Shown here piece after piece: positions 16,217-26,564 of a stretch of 64,000 bases of DNA (the first letter of the stretch is position 1; every line of letters begins with the position of its first letter). The translations under genes and the position numbers were made by a program. The notes below the pieces were generated by a model. It ran no database searches, was not told where the DNA came from, and saw only the letters and a program-made list of their open reading frames with translations. The DNA is from Achromobacter deleyi (GTDB lineage Bacteria; Pseudomonadota; Gammaproteobacteria; Burkholderiales; Burkholderiaceae_B). The stretch lies in assembly GCF_016127315.1 (NCBI RefSeq), contig NZ_CP065997.1, positions 1,116,001 to 1,180,000 of the forward strand, in the 5' to 3' direction.

Positions 16217-17653
16217 GTGCCAGCAGCAGTCACGAGCGCCAGCCGCGCCGCCGCCATTGGCCGCGCGGTCGCGTATGCCGATAGCGGCGCCTTGCAGCGC
16301 GACCTGGCGGAACTGGTCGCGCACCGCACCGAAAGCCAGGACCCGGACCAGCGCCCCGCGCTCTACGACTACCTGCGCGCGGCGGTCGCCCCGCGCCTGG
16401 AGCGCCTGGGCTGTGCCTGGCGCGTCGAGGACAACCCCGTCGCCGGCGGCCCGCCGTTCCTGCTGGCCGAGCGCATCGAAGACCCCGCCCTGCCCACCGT
16501 GCTGATGTACGCCCATGGCGACGTGGTGCGCGGCTACGACGAGCAGTGGCGCGACGGCCTGGCGCCCTGGCGGCTGACCGCCGAGGGCGACCGCTGGTAC
16601 GGCCGCGGCACCGCCGACAACAAGGGACAGTACTGCGTCAACATGACCGCGCTGGAACAGGTGCGGGCCGAACGCGGCGGACGCCTGGGCTTCAATCTGC
16701 GCATGCTGGTCGAATGCGGCGAGGAAGTCGGCTCGCCCGGCCTGCACCAGGCCTGTGCCGCCTGGCGCGAGTCGCTGGCGGCGGACGTCTTCATCGCCTC
16801 CGACGGACCGCGGCTGTCGGCCGACCTGCCGACCCTGTTCCTGGGCTCACGCGGCACGCTGCTGTTCGACCTGACGGTGGACCTGCGCGGCCACGCGCAC
16901 CACTCCGGCAACTGGGGCGGCGTGCTGCCCAATCCCGGCATCATCCTGGCGAACGCGCTGGCCAGCCTGGTGGACGCGCGCGGCCGGCTATTGGTCGACG
17001 GCCTGCGTCCGCCGGCGATTCCGCCCGCCGTGCGCCAGGCGCTGGCGGACATCCAGGTCGGCCAGGACGAGGACGCCCCCGACATCGACCCGGACTGGGG
17101 CGAGCCCGGCCTGTCGCTGGCCGAGCGCCTGTTCGGCTGGAACACGCTGGAAGTGCTGGCCTACAAGACCGGCAATCCCGACAACCCGGTAGGCGCGATT
17201 CCGCCGCGCGCCAGCGCCACCTGCAACCTGCGCTTCGTGGTCGGCACCGACTGGCGCCAGGCCGAGGGCATCCTGCGCCGGCACCTGGACGCGCTGGGCC
17301 TGACGCAGGTCGCCGTACGCGTGCGGCGCGGCACCCCGGCCACCCGCCTGGACCCGGACGATCCGTGGGCGCGCTGGGCCGTGGCCTCGCTGGCCGCCAC
17401 CACCGGCAAGACGCCCGCGCTGCTGCCCAACCTGGGCGGCACCGTGCCCAACGACGCCTTCTCGGACGTGCTGGGGCTGCCCACCGTCTGGGTGCCGCAC
17501 TCGTATCCCGCCTGTTGCCAGCATGGCCCCGACGAACACCTGCTCGCCTCCGTGGCGCGCGAGGGCGCGGCGGTCATGGCCGGCCTGTTCTGGGACCTGG
17601 GCGAACAGGGCGCGGCCGTGGCCGCGCAACGCGCGCGCCTGACCGCCACCTGA
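16217..17653 (+). CDS. M20-family metallopeptidase (DapE/ArgE-like), 478 aa
   Basis: A di-zinc amidohydrolase. Metal ligands are visible in order: His in YAHGDVVRGYDEQW (about 97-110), Asp in GRGTADNKGQY (about 131-141), the catalytic Glu pair in ECGEEVGSPG (about 170-179) and a C-terminal His in VPHSYPACCQHGPDEH. At 478 residues it is the long M20 type, which often cleaves dipeptides or N-acyl amino acids. The GTG start at 16217 is supported by AAGGGGAAG just upstream. It heads a plus-strand run with an M14-like hydrolase, a binding protein and a Dpp transporter, so it probably hydrolyses the imported compound in the cytoplasm. Confidence 0.9.
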   Translation: MPAAVTSASRAAAIGRAVAYADSGALQRDLAELVAHRTESQDPDQRPALYDYLRAAVAPRLERLGCAWRVEDNPVAGGPPFLLAERIEDPALPTVLMYAHGDVVRGYDEQWRDGLAPWRLTAEGDRWYGRGTADNKGQYCVNMTALEQVRAERGGRLGFNLRMLVECGEEVGSPGLHQACAAWRESLAADVFIASDGPRLSADLPTLFLGSRGTLLFDLTVDLRGHAHHSGNWGGVLPNPGIILANALASLVDARGRLLVDGLRPPAIPPAVRQALADIQVGQDEDAPDIDPDWGEPGLSLAERLFGWNTLEVLAYKTGNPDNPVGAIPPRASATCNLRFVVGTDWRQAEGILRRHLDALGLTQVAVRVRRGTPATRLDPDDPWARWAVASLAATTGKTPALLPNLGGTVPNDAFSDVLGLPTVWVPHSYPACCQHGPDEHLLASVAREGAAVMAGLFWDLGEQGAAVAAQRARLTAT

Positions 17654-17706
17654 CCGCCTTCGGGCGCCATCCCTTATACAATCCCCCTCGCTTGATCGGA
17701 GTTCCC

Positions 17707-18678
17707 ATGTCCTCGTCCTCTCCCGCGTCCCGTCCGCGTCCCTTCCTTCTCGCCTGTCCGGATCTGGCGGCCGAGCGCGTGGGCAACACGGATACCCCCG
17801 GCGTCTGGCATTTCGACTCCGGCGTGCCGGGCAAGCGCGTGATGCTCAGCGCCCTGGTCCACGGCAACGAGCTGTGCGGCGCCTGGGCCCTGAAGGACGC
17901 GCTGGCCGCCGGCCTGCGCCCGCGCCGCGGCTCGCTGACGCTGGCGTTCTGCAACCTGGCCGCGTTCGACCGCTTCGATCCCGCCAACTACGCGCCGGCG
18001 CGCTTCGTCGACGAAGACATGAACCGGGTCTGGAGCGACGACAAGCTGGCCCAGCCCATCAGCCAGGAACGCCGCCGCGCCGCCGCCATCCGTCCGTGGG
18101 TGGCGCAGGCCGACTGGCTGCTGGACTTCCACTCGATGAGCAATTCCGAGGTGCCGCTGCAGCTGACCGGCATGGAACAGCGCAACATCGACCTGGCCCT
18201 GTCGCTGGGCAACCCCGCCACCATCATCGCCGACGCCGGCCATGCCGCCGGCGTGCGCATGCGCGACTACGGCCGTTTCGGCGAGGCCGGCGACAACGGC
18301 ACCCGTTCGCTGCTGATCGAATGCGGCTTCCATGGCGCGCCCGAGGCGCGCGGCGTGGCGGTCGACCAGATGGCGCGCTTCCTGGCGGCCGCCGGCACGG
18401 TGGACGAGGCCGACCTGCCCGCCGCCTGGTTCGCCCCCCAGGCCAGCGCCCAGCGCGCGCTGCGCGTGACCCACGCGATCGCCGCCAAGAGCCCAGATTT
18501 CCGTTTCGCCGAGCCCTGGAAGGGCCTGGAGACGCTGGCGCGCGCCGGCACCGTCATCGGCTGGTCCGAGGGCGAGGCCGTGACCACGCCCTACGATGAC
18601 TGCGTCCTGATCATGCCGTCCAGCGCCAACCTGCGGGCCGGCGTCACCGTGGTGCGGCTGGCGCAACCGATCGTCTGA
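17707..18678 (+). CDS. Succinylglutamate desuccinylase/aspartoacylase family zinc hydrolase
   Basis: A 323-residue M14-fold amidohydrolase of the AstE/ASPA superfamily. The zinc motif HGNE is in SALVHGNELCGAW (about residues 47-59), the third ligand is in WLLDFHSMSN (about 138-147), and a conserved acidic region is in LLIECGFHG (about 203-211). Such enzymes remove acyl groups from amino acids or peptides. It begins 53 bp after the M20 gene and precedes a binding protein in the same direction, so both hydrolases probably act on one imported family of N-acyl or amide compounds. True AstE lies in the ast arginine cluster, which is absent here, so I do not assign astE. Confidence 0.87.
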   Translation: MSSSSPASRPRPFLLACPDLAAERVGNTDTPGVWHFDSGVPGKRVMLSALVHGNELCGAWALKDALAAGLRPRRGSLTLAFCNLAAFDRFDPANYAPARFVDEDMNRVWSDDKLAQPISQERRRAAAIRPWVAQADWLLDFHSMSNSEVPLQLTGMEQRNIDLALSLGNPATIIADAGHAAGVRMRDYGRFGEAGDNGTRSLLIECGFHGAPEARGVAVDQMARFLAAAGTVDEADLPAAWFAPQASAQRALRVTHAIAAKSPDFRFAEPWKGLETLARAGTVIGWSEGEAVTTPYDDCVLIMPSSANLRAGVTVVRLAQPIV

Positions 18679-18745
18679 TTCATCGCGCGGCGCGCCCTCG
18701 ATGGCGCGCCGCCTCATATATAAGAAAACCGCCAAGGGAAGCCGC

Positions 18746-20389
18746 ATGTCCGCAAACGTTTTCATTCGCAGCGCCTTATCCACCTGTACGCTGGCGGCCG
18801 CCATGGCCACCGGCGCGTCCGCCGCCATGGCCCAGCCGGCCCCGCAGACGCTGCGGATCGGCCTGTCGTCCGAACCCACGGCGATGGACCCGCACTATCA
18901 CCAGGTCACGCCCAACGACGCGATGACCTCGCATATCTTCGAGACCCTGATCGGCCAGGACGCCAAGATGAACCTGGTGCCGCGGCTGGCGACCGCCTGG
19001 AAGGCGGTGGACGACACCACCTGGGAATTCACGCTGCGCGACGGCGTGAAGTTCTCCAATGGCCAGCCGTTCACACCGCAGGACGTGATCTTCACGCTGT
19101 GCCGCGCGTTCCACAACGAGCAGTCGATCGGCGGCTCGTACCTGAGCGTGGTGCAGAAGCTGGCCAGCATCGACGTGCGCGACGGCAACGTGCTGGTCAT
19201 CAAGACCCACCTGCCCTACCCGCTGCTGCCCAACGACCTGACCCGCAACGCCATGCTGTGGAGCGGCATCGTCGAGCACGGCCCGATCCGCTTCGAGCCC
19301 AAGAACGGTTGCGGCGTGACCGGCCCCTGGCCCACCATCAGCGACTTCAACAGCGGCAAGTCCGCCATCGGCACCGGCCCGTACACGCTCAAGTCCTATG
19401 TCAAGGGCAGCGCCATCGAGCTGGCGCGCAACGACGCCTACTGGGGCGACAAGCCGGCCTGGCCGAACGTGCGCCTGATCCCGGTGCCGGCCGCCGGCCC
19501 GCGCTTGACCGGCCTCTTGGCCGGCGACTTCGACCTGATCGAGAACCCCGCCGCGCGCGACGTCAAGCGCATCTCGGAAACGCCGGGCTTCGGTTACGTC
19601 ATCACGCCGTCGGTGCGGGTGGTGTACTTCCAGTTCGACGTGGCGCGCAGCCCCAGCCCGATGGTGCGCGCGGCCGACGGCAAGAACCCGCTGCAGGACG
19701 TGCGCGTGCGCCGCGCGATCTCGATGGCGATCGACCGCAAGGCCATCACCGCCCGCATCATGGACGGCGCCGCCACCCCGGCCAACCAGTTCCTGCCCGA
19801 CGGCATGTTCGGCACGCTGCAGCCGCCGCCCGAACTGAAGTACGATCCGGCCGCCGCCAGGAAGCTGCTGGCCGAGGCCGGCTACCCGGACGGCTTCGAG
19901 CTGAACATCTCGTCCACCAATGACCGCTACATCAACGACGCGCAGATCTCGCAGGCCGTGGCCCAGTACCTGTCGCGCGTGGGCATCAAGACGACCGTGG
20001 ACGCCATGACGCGCTCGGTCTACTTCCCCAAGCGCGCCAAGCGCGAGTTCAGCTTCGCCATGGGCGGCTGGTCGTCGGAAACCGGCGAGGCCTCGTCGTT
20101 CCTGCAGTACTGGGTCAGCGCCTTCGACAAGGAACACGGCCTGGGCACCAGCAACTATGGCGGCTATGACAACCCGGCCTTCGACAAGGTCTTCAAGCGC
20201 GCCCTGACCACGGTCGATCCGGCCGTGCGCGAAAAGCTGCTGCAAGAGTCCCTGACCCTGGCGCTGGCCGACCTGCCCAGCATTCCGCTGCATTTCGAAA
20301 GCAGCATCTGGGCGTTCCGCAAGGGCCTGACGTACGAAGGCCGCGCCGACCAATACACCCTGGCCATGTCGGCCAAGCCCGCCAATTAA
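18746..20389 (+). CDS. ABC transporter substrate-binding protein, family 5, paralogue 2
   Basis: A 547-residue periplasmic receptor with a longer signal region (about 1-31, ending SAAMAQ) than paralogue 1. The mature part starts PQTLRIGLSSEPTAMDPHYH and carries the same GCGVTGPWPT, PAAGPRLTGLL and HFESSIWAFRKGLTYEGR segments. The ATG at 18746 is preceded by AAGGGAAG; a longer in-frame reading has no ribosome site. The permease gene starts 48 bp downstream, so this is the cognate receptor of the transporter. Differences from paralogue 1 cluster in the middle region, where ligand contacts occur in Dpp/Opp receptors, hinting at different specificity. Confidence 0.94.
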   Translation: MSANVFIRSALSTCTLAAAMATGASAAMAQPAPQTLRIGLSSEPTAMDPHYHQVTPNDAMTSHIFETLIGQDAKMNLVPRLATAWKAVDDTTWEFTLRDGVKFSNGQPFTPQDVIFTLCRAFHNEQSIGGSYLSVVQKLASIDVRDGNVLVIKTHLPYPLLPNDLTRNAMLWSGIVEHGPIRFEPKNGCGVTGPWPTISDFNSGKSAIGTGPYTLKSYVKGSAIELARNDAYWGDKPAWPNVRLIPVPAAGPRLTGLLAGDFDLIENPAARDVKRISETPGFGYVITPSVRVVYFQFDVARSPSPMVRAADGKNPLQDVRVRRAISMAIDRKAITARIMDGAATPANQFLPDGMFGTLQPPPELKYDPAAARKLLAEAGYPDGFELNISSTNDRYINDAQISQAVAQYLSRVGIKTTVDAMTRSVYFPKRAKREFSFAMGGWSSETGEASSFLQYWVSAFDKEHGLGTSNYGGYDNPAFDKVFKRALTTVDPAVREKLLQESLTLALADLPSIPLHFESSIWAFRKGLTYEGRADQYTLAMSAKPAN

Positions 20390-20437
20390 GATCGCCGATC
20401 CGGCGCCTGCAACCCGAGCCCACCAAGGAAATATCAC

Positions 20438-21415
20438 GTGGCCCTTTTCATCCTACGCAGACTGATCCAGAGTCTGTTCGTGCTGCTGGCCGTCTCGGTC
20501 GTGGTCTTCTTCGCGGTGTATGCCGTGGGCGACCCGATCGAACTGCTGGTCAGCCCCGAAGCCAGCCAGGCGGCGCGCGAGGCGATGATCGCCCGCCTCG
20601 GCCTGGACCTGCCCGTGTGGCAGCAATACACAGGTTTCCTGTGGCGCGCGCTGCACGGCGACCTGGGCACCTCGTTCGTGCACGGCATCCCGGCCATCGA
20701 GCTGATCGTGCAACGCATCCCCGCCACCTTCGAGCTGGTGATCGTGGCCATCGGCCTGACCTGTGTGATCGGCATTCCGCTCGGCCTGGTGGCCGGCCTA
20801 TACCGCGATGAACCGCTGGGCCGCGGCATCATGGCGTCGTCGGTGCTGGGCTTCTCGCTGCCGAACTTCTGGCAGGGCATGATGCTGATCCTGCTGTTCG
20901 CGGTGTGGCTCGGCTGGCTGCCCGCCACCGGCCGCGGCGACACCGTGACGGTGCTGGGCGTGCGCCTGTCGATCCTGACGGCCGACGGCTGGTCGCACCT
21001 GATCATGCCGGCCATCAACCTGGCGCTGGCCAACATCGCACTGGTGCTGCGCCTGACCGCCTCGGGCGTGGTCGAGGCCCGCAGCCAGGACTACGTGAAA
21101 TTCGCGCGCGCCAAGGGCATCAAGCCCGGCCGCATCGTGCGCCGCCACATCCTGCGCAACATCCTGATCCCGGTGGTCACCGTCATCGGCATGGAATTCG
21201 GCAGCCTGATCGCCTATTCCACCATCACCGAGACCGTGTTCGCGTGGCCCGGCATGGGCAAGCTGCTGATCGACAGCGTCTACCAGCTCGACCGGCCCGT
21301 GGTGGTCGCGTACGTGATGCTGGTCACCCTGATCTTCGTGGTCATCAACCTGGTTGTGGACATCTTGTACGCCGCGCTCGACCCGCGCGTGCAGCTCGTG
21401 ACCCCCGCTCAATAA
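20438..21415 (+). CDS. ABC peptide transporter permease, DppB type
   Basis: A 325-residue inner-membrane permease with an N-terminal helix (LFILRRLIQSLFVLLAVSVVVFF), five further membrane segments and the EAA loop that contacts the ATPase (EARSQDYVKFARAKG, about 211-225). The GTG start at 20438 has AAGGAA upstream. It forms a heterodimer with the DppC-type protein that begins five bases after its stop. The domain order and length are those of DppB/GsiC. The imported solute is inferred to be a peptide-like compound from the neighbouring hydrolases. Confidence 0.93.
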   Translation: MALFILRRLIQSLFVLLAVSVVVFFAVYAVGDPIELLVSPEASQAAREAMIARLGLDLPVWQQYTGFLWRALHGDLGTSFVHGIPAIELIVQRIPATFELVIVAIGLTCVIGIPLGLVAGLYRDEPLGRGIMASSVLGFSLPNFWQGMMLILLFAVWLGWLPATGRGDTVTVLGVRLSILTADGWSHLIMPAINLALANIALVLRLTASGVVEARSQDYVKFARAKGIKPGRIVRRHILRNILIPVVTVIGMEFGSLIAYSTITETVFAWPGMGKLLIDSVYQLDRPVVVAYVMLVTLIFVVINLVVDILYAALDPRVQLVTPAQ

Positions 21416-21420
21416 TCGCC

Positions 21421-22338
21421 ATGGCTCAATCTCCCAATACCGGCCGCACCCGTACCGTCCAGCCCCTGGCCGATACGCCCAAGCGCGCCTCGATCCTGAA
21501 GAAACTGCGGGCCCGGCCGACCGTGCGCGGCTCGGTCATCGCGCTCACCATTCTGGTGCTGCTGGTGGTGTTCGCCCCCTACTTCGCGCCGCAGAATCCC
21601 TATGACCTGGCCAACCTGTCGCTGCTGGACGGCCGCCTGGCGCCGCGCCAGGCGCTGATGGACGGCAGCATCGCCTGGCTCGGCACCGACGACCAGGGCC
21701 GCGACATGCTCAGCGCCATCCTGTACGGCCTGCGCATCAGCCTGATGGTGGGCCTGTCGGCGGTGGTGCTGGCCACCGCCGTGGGCGGCGCGGTCGGCCT
21801 GGTGGCCGCCTATATCGGCGGCTTGGTCGACACCGTGCTGATGCGCATCGTCGACTTCATCCTGGGCTTTCCGACCATCCTGGTGGCGCTGGTGCTGCTG
21901 GTGGTGCTGGGCCGCGGGGTCGACAAGGTGATCCTGGCGCTGGTGCTGGTGCAGTGGGGCCACTATGCCCGCATCATGCGCAGCCGCGCGCTGCAGGAGC
22001 GGCGCAAGGAATACGTCGAGGCCGCCGCCAACCTGGGCTTTCCGGCCTGGCGCATCATGGTGTTCCACCTGCTGCCCAACTGCCTGGGCCCCGTCATGGT
22101 GTTCGCCACCATCCAGATCGCCACCGCCATCGCGCTGGAAGCGACGCTGTCGTTCCTGGGCGTCGGCGTGCCGATCACCGAACCCTCGCTGGGCCTGCTG
22201 ATCTCCAACGGCTTCCAGTACCTGCTGTCGGGCGACTACTGGATCAGCCTGTTCCCGGGTATCGCGCTGTTGCTGCTGATTCTCTCCATCAACATCGTGG
22301 GCGACCGCCTGCGCGAAAGCCTGGACCCAAGGAAATGA
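21421..22338 (+). CDS. ABC peptide transporter permease, DppC type
   Basis: A 305-residue permease. Residues 1-35 are a soluble, basic lead; the first membrane helix (VIALTILVLLVVFAPYFA) is followed by the periplasmic WLGTDDQGRDMLSAILYG signature of the DppC/OppC N-terminal domain and five more helices. The EAA loop is RSRALQERRKEYVEAA. It is separated from the first ATPase gene by 130 bp that contain a palindromic intergenic repeat, an unusual break inside a Dpp operon. Confidence 0.93.
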   Translation: MAQSPNTGRTRTVQPLADTPKRASILKKLRARPTVRGSVIALTILVLLVVFAPYFAPQNPYDLANLSLLDGRLAPRQALMDGSIAWLGTDDQGRDMLSAILYGLRISLMVGLSAVVLATAVGGAVGLVAAYIGGLVDTVLMRIVDFILGFPTILVALVLLVVLGRGVDKVILALVLVQWGHYARIMRSRALQERRKEYVEAAANLGFPAWRIMVFHLLPNCLGPVMVFATIQIATAIALEATLSFLGVGVPITEPSLGLLISNGFQYLLSGDYWISLFPGIALLLLILSINIVGDRLRESLDPRK

Positions 22339-22347
22339 CCCACCCCC

Positions 22348-22413
22348 GAAGCGCTGCGCGCTTCCCCCTCAAGGGGGCATGCCAGCGGACCGGCGGAGCC
22401 GGCTCCGCGGCAT
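22348..22413. repeat. Palindromic intergenic repeat between permease and ATPase genes
   Basis: Three adjacent inverted repeats: GAAGCGC-TGC-GCGCTTC (22348-22364), a CCCCCTC/AAGGGGG stem-loop (about 22364-22377), and the perfect 16-bp palindrome GCGGAGCCGGCTCCGC (22393-22408) flanked by ATGCC/GGCAT. This composite is familiar from intergenic regions of many beta-proteobacteria (recalled, not checked here). Inside an operon it may act as an mRNA stabiliser or attenuator. Confidence 0.7.
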
Positions 22414-22468
22414 CCCGTTGGAGTGAGACTTGCCACGCACGTAGCAGTTGGCACACTGGATTACTGAT

Positions 22469-23448
22469 ATGAGTGACACTCTTCTCGAGGTGCGCGGCCT
22501 GCGCACCGCATTCCATACCGAGGCCGGCGCGTGGCTGGCGGTCGACGGCGTCGACCTGACGGTGCGCCGCGGCGAGATCGTGGGCCTGGTCGGCGAGTCC
22601 GGCTCGGGCAAGTCGGTCACCGGCTTCTCGCTGCTGGGGCTGATCGATCCGCCCGGAGAAGTCGTCGACGGCGAAGTGAAGTTCAAGGGCAACGACCTGC
22701 GCAAGCTCTCCGAAGAGCAGATGCGCCAGTTGCGCGGCAACCGCATCGCCATGATCTTCCAGGATCCGCTGATGACGCTCAACCCGGTGCTGCGCATCGG
22801 CGAGCAGATGATGGAAGCCATCCTGACGCACGAGGACGTGCCGCGCGCCGAGGCCATGGAACGCTGCCGCGAGGCGCTGGCCATGGTCGGCATCCCGTCG
22901 CCGGAAAAGCGCCTGAAGAGCTATCCGCACGAGTTCTCGGGCGGCATGCGCCAGCGCGTGGCGATCGCCATCGCCATGCTCAACAAGCCCGACCTGATCA
23001 TCTGCGACGAGCCGACCACGGCGCTGGACGTCACCATCCAGGGCCAGATCCTGTACCGCATGCAGGAGATCTGCCGCGAGCACAACACGGCGCTGATCTG
23101 GATCACCCACGACCTGGGCGTGGTGGCCGAGCTGGCCGACCGCGTCGCGGTCATGTACGCCGGCCGCATCGTCGAGAGCGGCCCGGTCGAACAGGTGCTG
23201 GACGCGCCGCGCCACCCCTACACCCGCGGCCTGCTGGACTCGATGCCCGGCGCCACCCAGCCGGGCGCGCGCCTGCACCAGATCAACGGCATGGCGCCCA
23301 GCCTGGCCGGCCGCCCGTCGGGCTGTGCCTTCCGGCCGCGCTGCGGCCACGCGGTCACGCGCTGCACCGAGCAAGCCCCCACCGTCACCACCGAAGGTCC
23401 GCGCAGCTATCGCTGTTACGTCCCGATCGCCCGCGAGGCCGAGCAAGC

Positions 23449-23452
<4 letters not shown>
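22469..23452 (+). CDS. ABC peptide transporter ATP-binding protein, DppD type
   Basis: A 327-residue ATPase. Walker A is GESGSGKSV (about residues 42-50), the ABC signature is FSGGMRQRV and Walker [13 protein letters not shown]. The C-terminal Opp/Dpp extension carries the four-cysteine iron-sulfur-type pattern ([14 protein letters not shown]...CY). The ATG at 22469 is chosen over an upstream TTG; no strong ribosome site is visible before either, which suggests dependence on coupling or an unusual initiation. Its stop overlaps the next ATPase start (ATGA). Confidence 0.92.
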
Positions 23453-24459
<1,007 letters not shown>

Positions 24460-24464
24460 ACGCC

Positions 24465-25370
24465 ATGAAACCCTCTGACATGTCCAACGTGGACCGCATC
24501 GCCATCGAAATGGGCCATGCCGGCCGCAACGCCATCGCCTATATCGACGAAGATCGCAACTCCGATCGCCCGTTCAAGCTGCAGACCTATCGCCCCTACG
24601 GCTACACCCCGGACCGCCCGGTGGTGATCGTGCAGCACGGCGTGCTGCGCAACGGCGACGAATACCGCGACTTCTGGGTCGAGGCCGCCGACAAGCACAA
24701 GCTGCTGATCGTGGCGCTGACCTTCTCCAACGAGATCTGGCCCGGCGTCGAAAGCTACAACAACGGCCGCGTGTTCTCGGCCGGCGGCAACCCGCGCCAC
24801 ATCGACGGCTGGACCTACGCGCTGGTGGGCAACGTGATCCGCGACATGATCGACGCCGAGATCACCGACGGCCAGAACGTCTACCTGTTCGGCCACTCGG
24901 CCGGCGGCCAGTTCGTGCACCGCCTGATGAGCAGCCAGTCGCACGCGCCGTTCAAGGCCGTGGCGGCGGGCAATCCCGGCTGGTACACGCTGCCGACCTT
25001 CGACCACCCGTTCCCCGAAGGCATGGACGGCGTCGGCCTGACCGAAGACCACCTGGTCAAGCTGCTGGCTTACCCGATGACCATCCTGGCCGGCGACCAG
25101 GACATCGCCACCGACGATCCCAACCTGCCGTCGGAACCGGCCGCCATGCGCCAGGGCCCGCACCGCTTCGCCCGCGCCCACAACTACTTCGAGGCCGGCC
25201 GCAAGGAAGCCGAACGCCGCGGCGTGCCGTTCAACTGGACGCTGCAGGTGGTGCCCGGCATCGGCCACGACGGCCGCGCCATGTCCGCGGTCTGCGCCAG
25301 CCTGTGGTTCGACGGCGCCATGCCGAGCGACGCCGAGTTGGCCCGCCTGGCCGGCCAGCAGGTCGCCTGA
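24465..25370 (+). CDS. Alpha/beta-fold hydrolase of the peptide-uptake cluster
   Basis: A 301-residue serine hydrolase. The nucleophile elbow is GHSAGG with Ser at about residue 145, the oxyanion region VIVQHGVLRNG is near 45-55, and a late His lies in PGIGHDGRAM (about 267-276). There is no signal peptide. It starts five bases after the DppF stop and so is part of the operon. It would act in the cytoplasm on an ester or amide derived from the imported compound. The precise family (poly-hydroxybutyrate depolymerase-like or peptidase-like) is not resolved by eye. Confidence 0.82.
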   Translation: MKPSDMSNVDRIAIEMGHAGRNAIAYIDEDRNSDRPFKLQTYRPYGYTPDRPVVIVQHGVLRNGDEYRDFWVEAADKHKLLIVALTFSNEIWPGVESYNNGRVFSAGGNPRHIDGWTYALVGNVIRDMIDAEITDGQNVYLFGHSAGGQFVHRLMSSQSHAPFKAVAAGNPGWYTLPTFDHPFPEGMDGVGLTEDHLVKLLAYPMTILAGDQDIATDDPNLPSEPAAMRQGPHRFARAHNYFEAGRKEAERRGVPFNWTLQVVPGIGHDGRAMSAVCASLWFDGAMPSDAELARLAGQQVA

Positions 25371-25403
25371 ACGTTCCCTTTCATTCCCGCTAGCAGAATC
25401 GCC

Positions 25404-26531
25404 ATGTCCACTTCCCGCACTGAACAACTCGTCGCCGGCATCCAGAGCTGGCTGCAATGCGAATCGCCCTCGAACTTCCCCGACGGCATCGCCGCCATGG
25501 CCCGCATCATCGCCGACTACGCGGCCGCGGCCGGCCTGACGGTGGAACTGTCGTCGCTCGGCCCCACCACCGGCCCGCTGCTGTACGCCACCAACCGCGC
25601 CCCCGGCGACACCCGCCCCGGCATCTTGATCCTGGCGCACATGGACACGGTGCACCCGGTCGGCACGCTGCTGGAGAACCCGGTGCGCATCGACGGCGAC
25701 CGCCTCTACGGCCCCGGCAGCTATGACATGAAGGCCGGCATCTACCTGGCGCTGACGGCGCTGGCCGGCGTGGCCCGTCCCGGCGCGACGCAACTGCCGG
25801 TGGACTTCCTGGTGGTGCCCGACGAGGAAACCGGCAGCCACGCCTCGCGCGTGCACATCGAGCGCTTCGCCGCTAACGCCAAGTACGCGCTGGTGTGCGA
25901 ACCGGCCCGCCCCAACGGCGGCAAGTGCGTGACGGCGCGCAAGGGCACCGGCATGCTGAACCTGAACGTCAAGGGCCGCCCGGCCCACGCCGGCATGCAG
26001 CACGAGAAGGGCCGCAGCGCGATCCGCGAAATGGCGCACCAGGTGCTGGCGCTGGAAGCGATGACGGACTACGAACGCGGCATCACCGTGAGCGTGGGCA
26101 CGATCGCCGGCGGCACGGTGACCAACACGGTGCCGGCGCTGTGCCGCTGCGTGGTGGACTTCCGCGTGCCCGACATGGGCGCGGCCGAAGACGTGCTGCG
26201 CCGCATGCGCGAGCTGTGCGCGGTGGGCCCGGACGTGGAACTGGACATCAACGTGGAACTGAACCGCCCGCCGATGGTGAAGACCGACGAAGCCGCCGCG
26301 CTGCTGGCGCTGGTGCAAGGCTACGCGGAACGCGCCGGCTTCCTGCTGGAAGACGCGCCGATGACGGGCGGCGGCAGCGACGCCAACTTCACCTCGGCCA
26401 TGGGGATTCCGACGCTGGATGGCCTTGGGGCGGATGGGGATGGGGCGCATACGTTGAATGAGTACATCCTGGTTTCTACGTTGGAGCAGCGGTTGAAGTT
26501 TTGGGAGTTGTTGTTGAAGGAACTTGCTTAG
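25404..26531 (+). CDS. M20-family metallopeptidase (carboxypeptidase G2/ArgE-like), 375 aa
   Basis: A di-zinc exopeptidase. Ligand motifs are LAHMDTVHPVG (about 75-85), GPGSYDMKAG (about 104-113) and the catalytic VPDEETGS (about 139-146), with the dimerisation lid in between and a late GGGSDANFTS containing metal-binding residues. It is the last gene of the transport cluster, 33 bp after the alpha/beta hydrolase, and shorter than the M20 enzyme at 16217. The last 43 sense codons, from 26400 on, abandon the gene's C-ending preference: by count 39 end in G or T, 3 in C and 1 in A, with six TTG codons for leucine. The protein frame remains intact. The gene ends 33 bp before repeat copy B. Confidence 0.9.
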   Translation: MSTSRTEQLVAGIQSWLQCESPSNFPDGIAAMARIIADYAAAAGLTVELSSLGPTTGPLLYATNRAPGDTRPGILILAHMDTVHPVGTLLENPVRIDGDRLYGPGSYDMKAGIYLALTALAGVARPGATQLPVDFLVVPDEETGSHASRVHIERFAANAKYALVCEPARPNGGKCVTARKGTGMLNLNVKGRPAHAGMQHEKGRSAIREMAHQVLALEAMTDYERGITVSVGTIAGGTVTNTVPALCRCVVDFRVPDMGAAEDVLRRMRELCAVGPDVELDINVELNRPPMVKTDEAAALLALVQGYAERAGFLLEDAPMTGGGSDANFTSAMGIPTLDGLGADGDGAHTLNEYILVSTLEQRLKFWELLLKELA

Positions 26532-26564
26532 AGTTCTTTTTGCGGCGGTTTGGGTTCTTTAGCC

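Noticed and set aside
18701..18745. Fifteen-residue N-terminal extension of binding protein 2
   Set aside because: It would place a basic stretch before the signal peptide, and the ribosome site AAGGGAAG serves the ATG at 18746.
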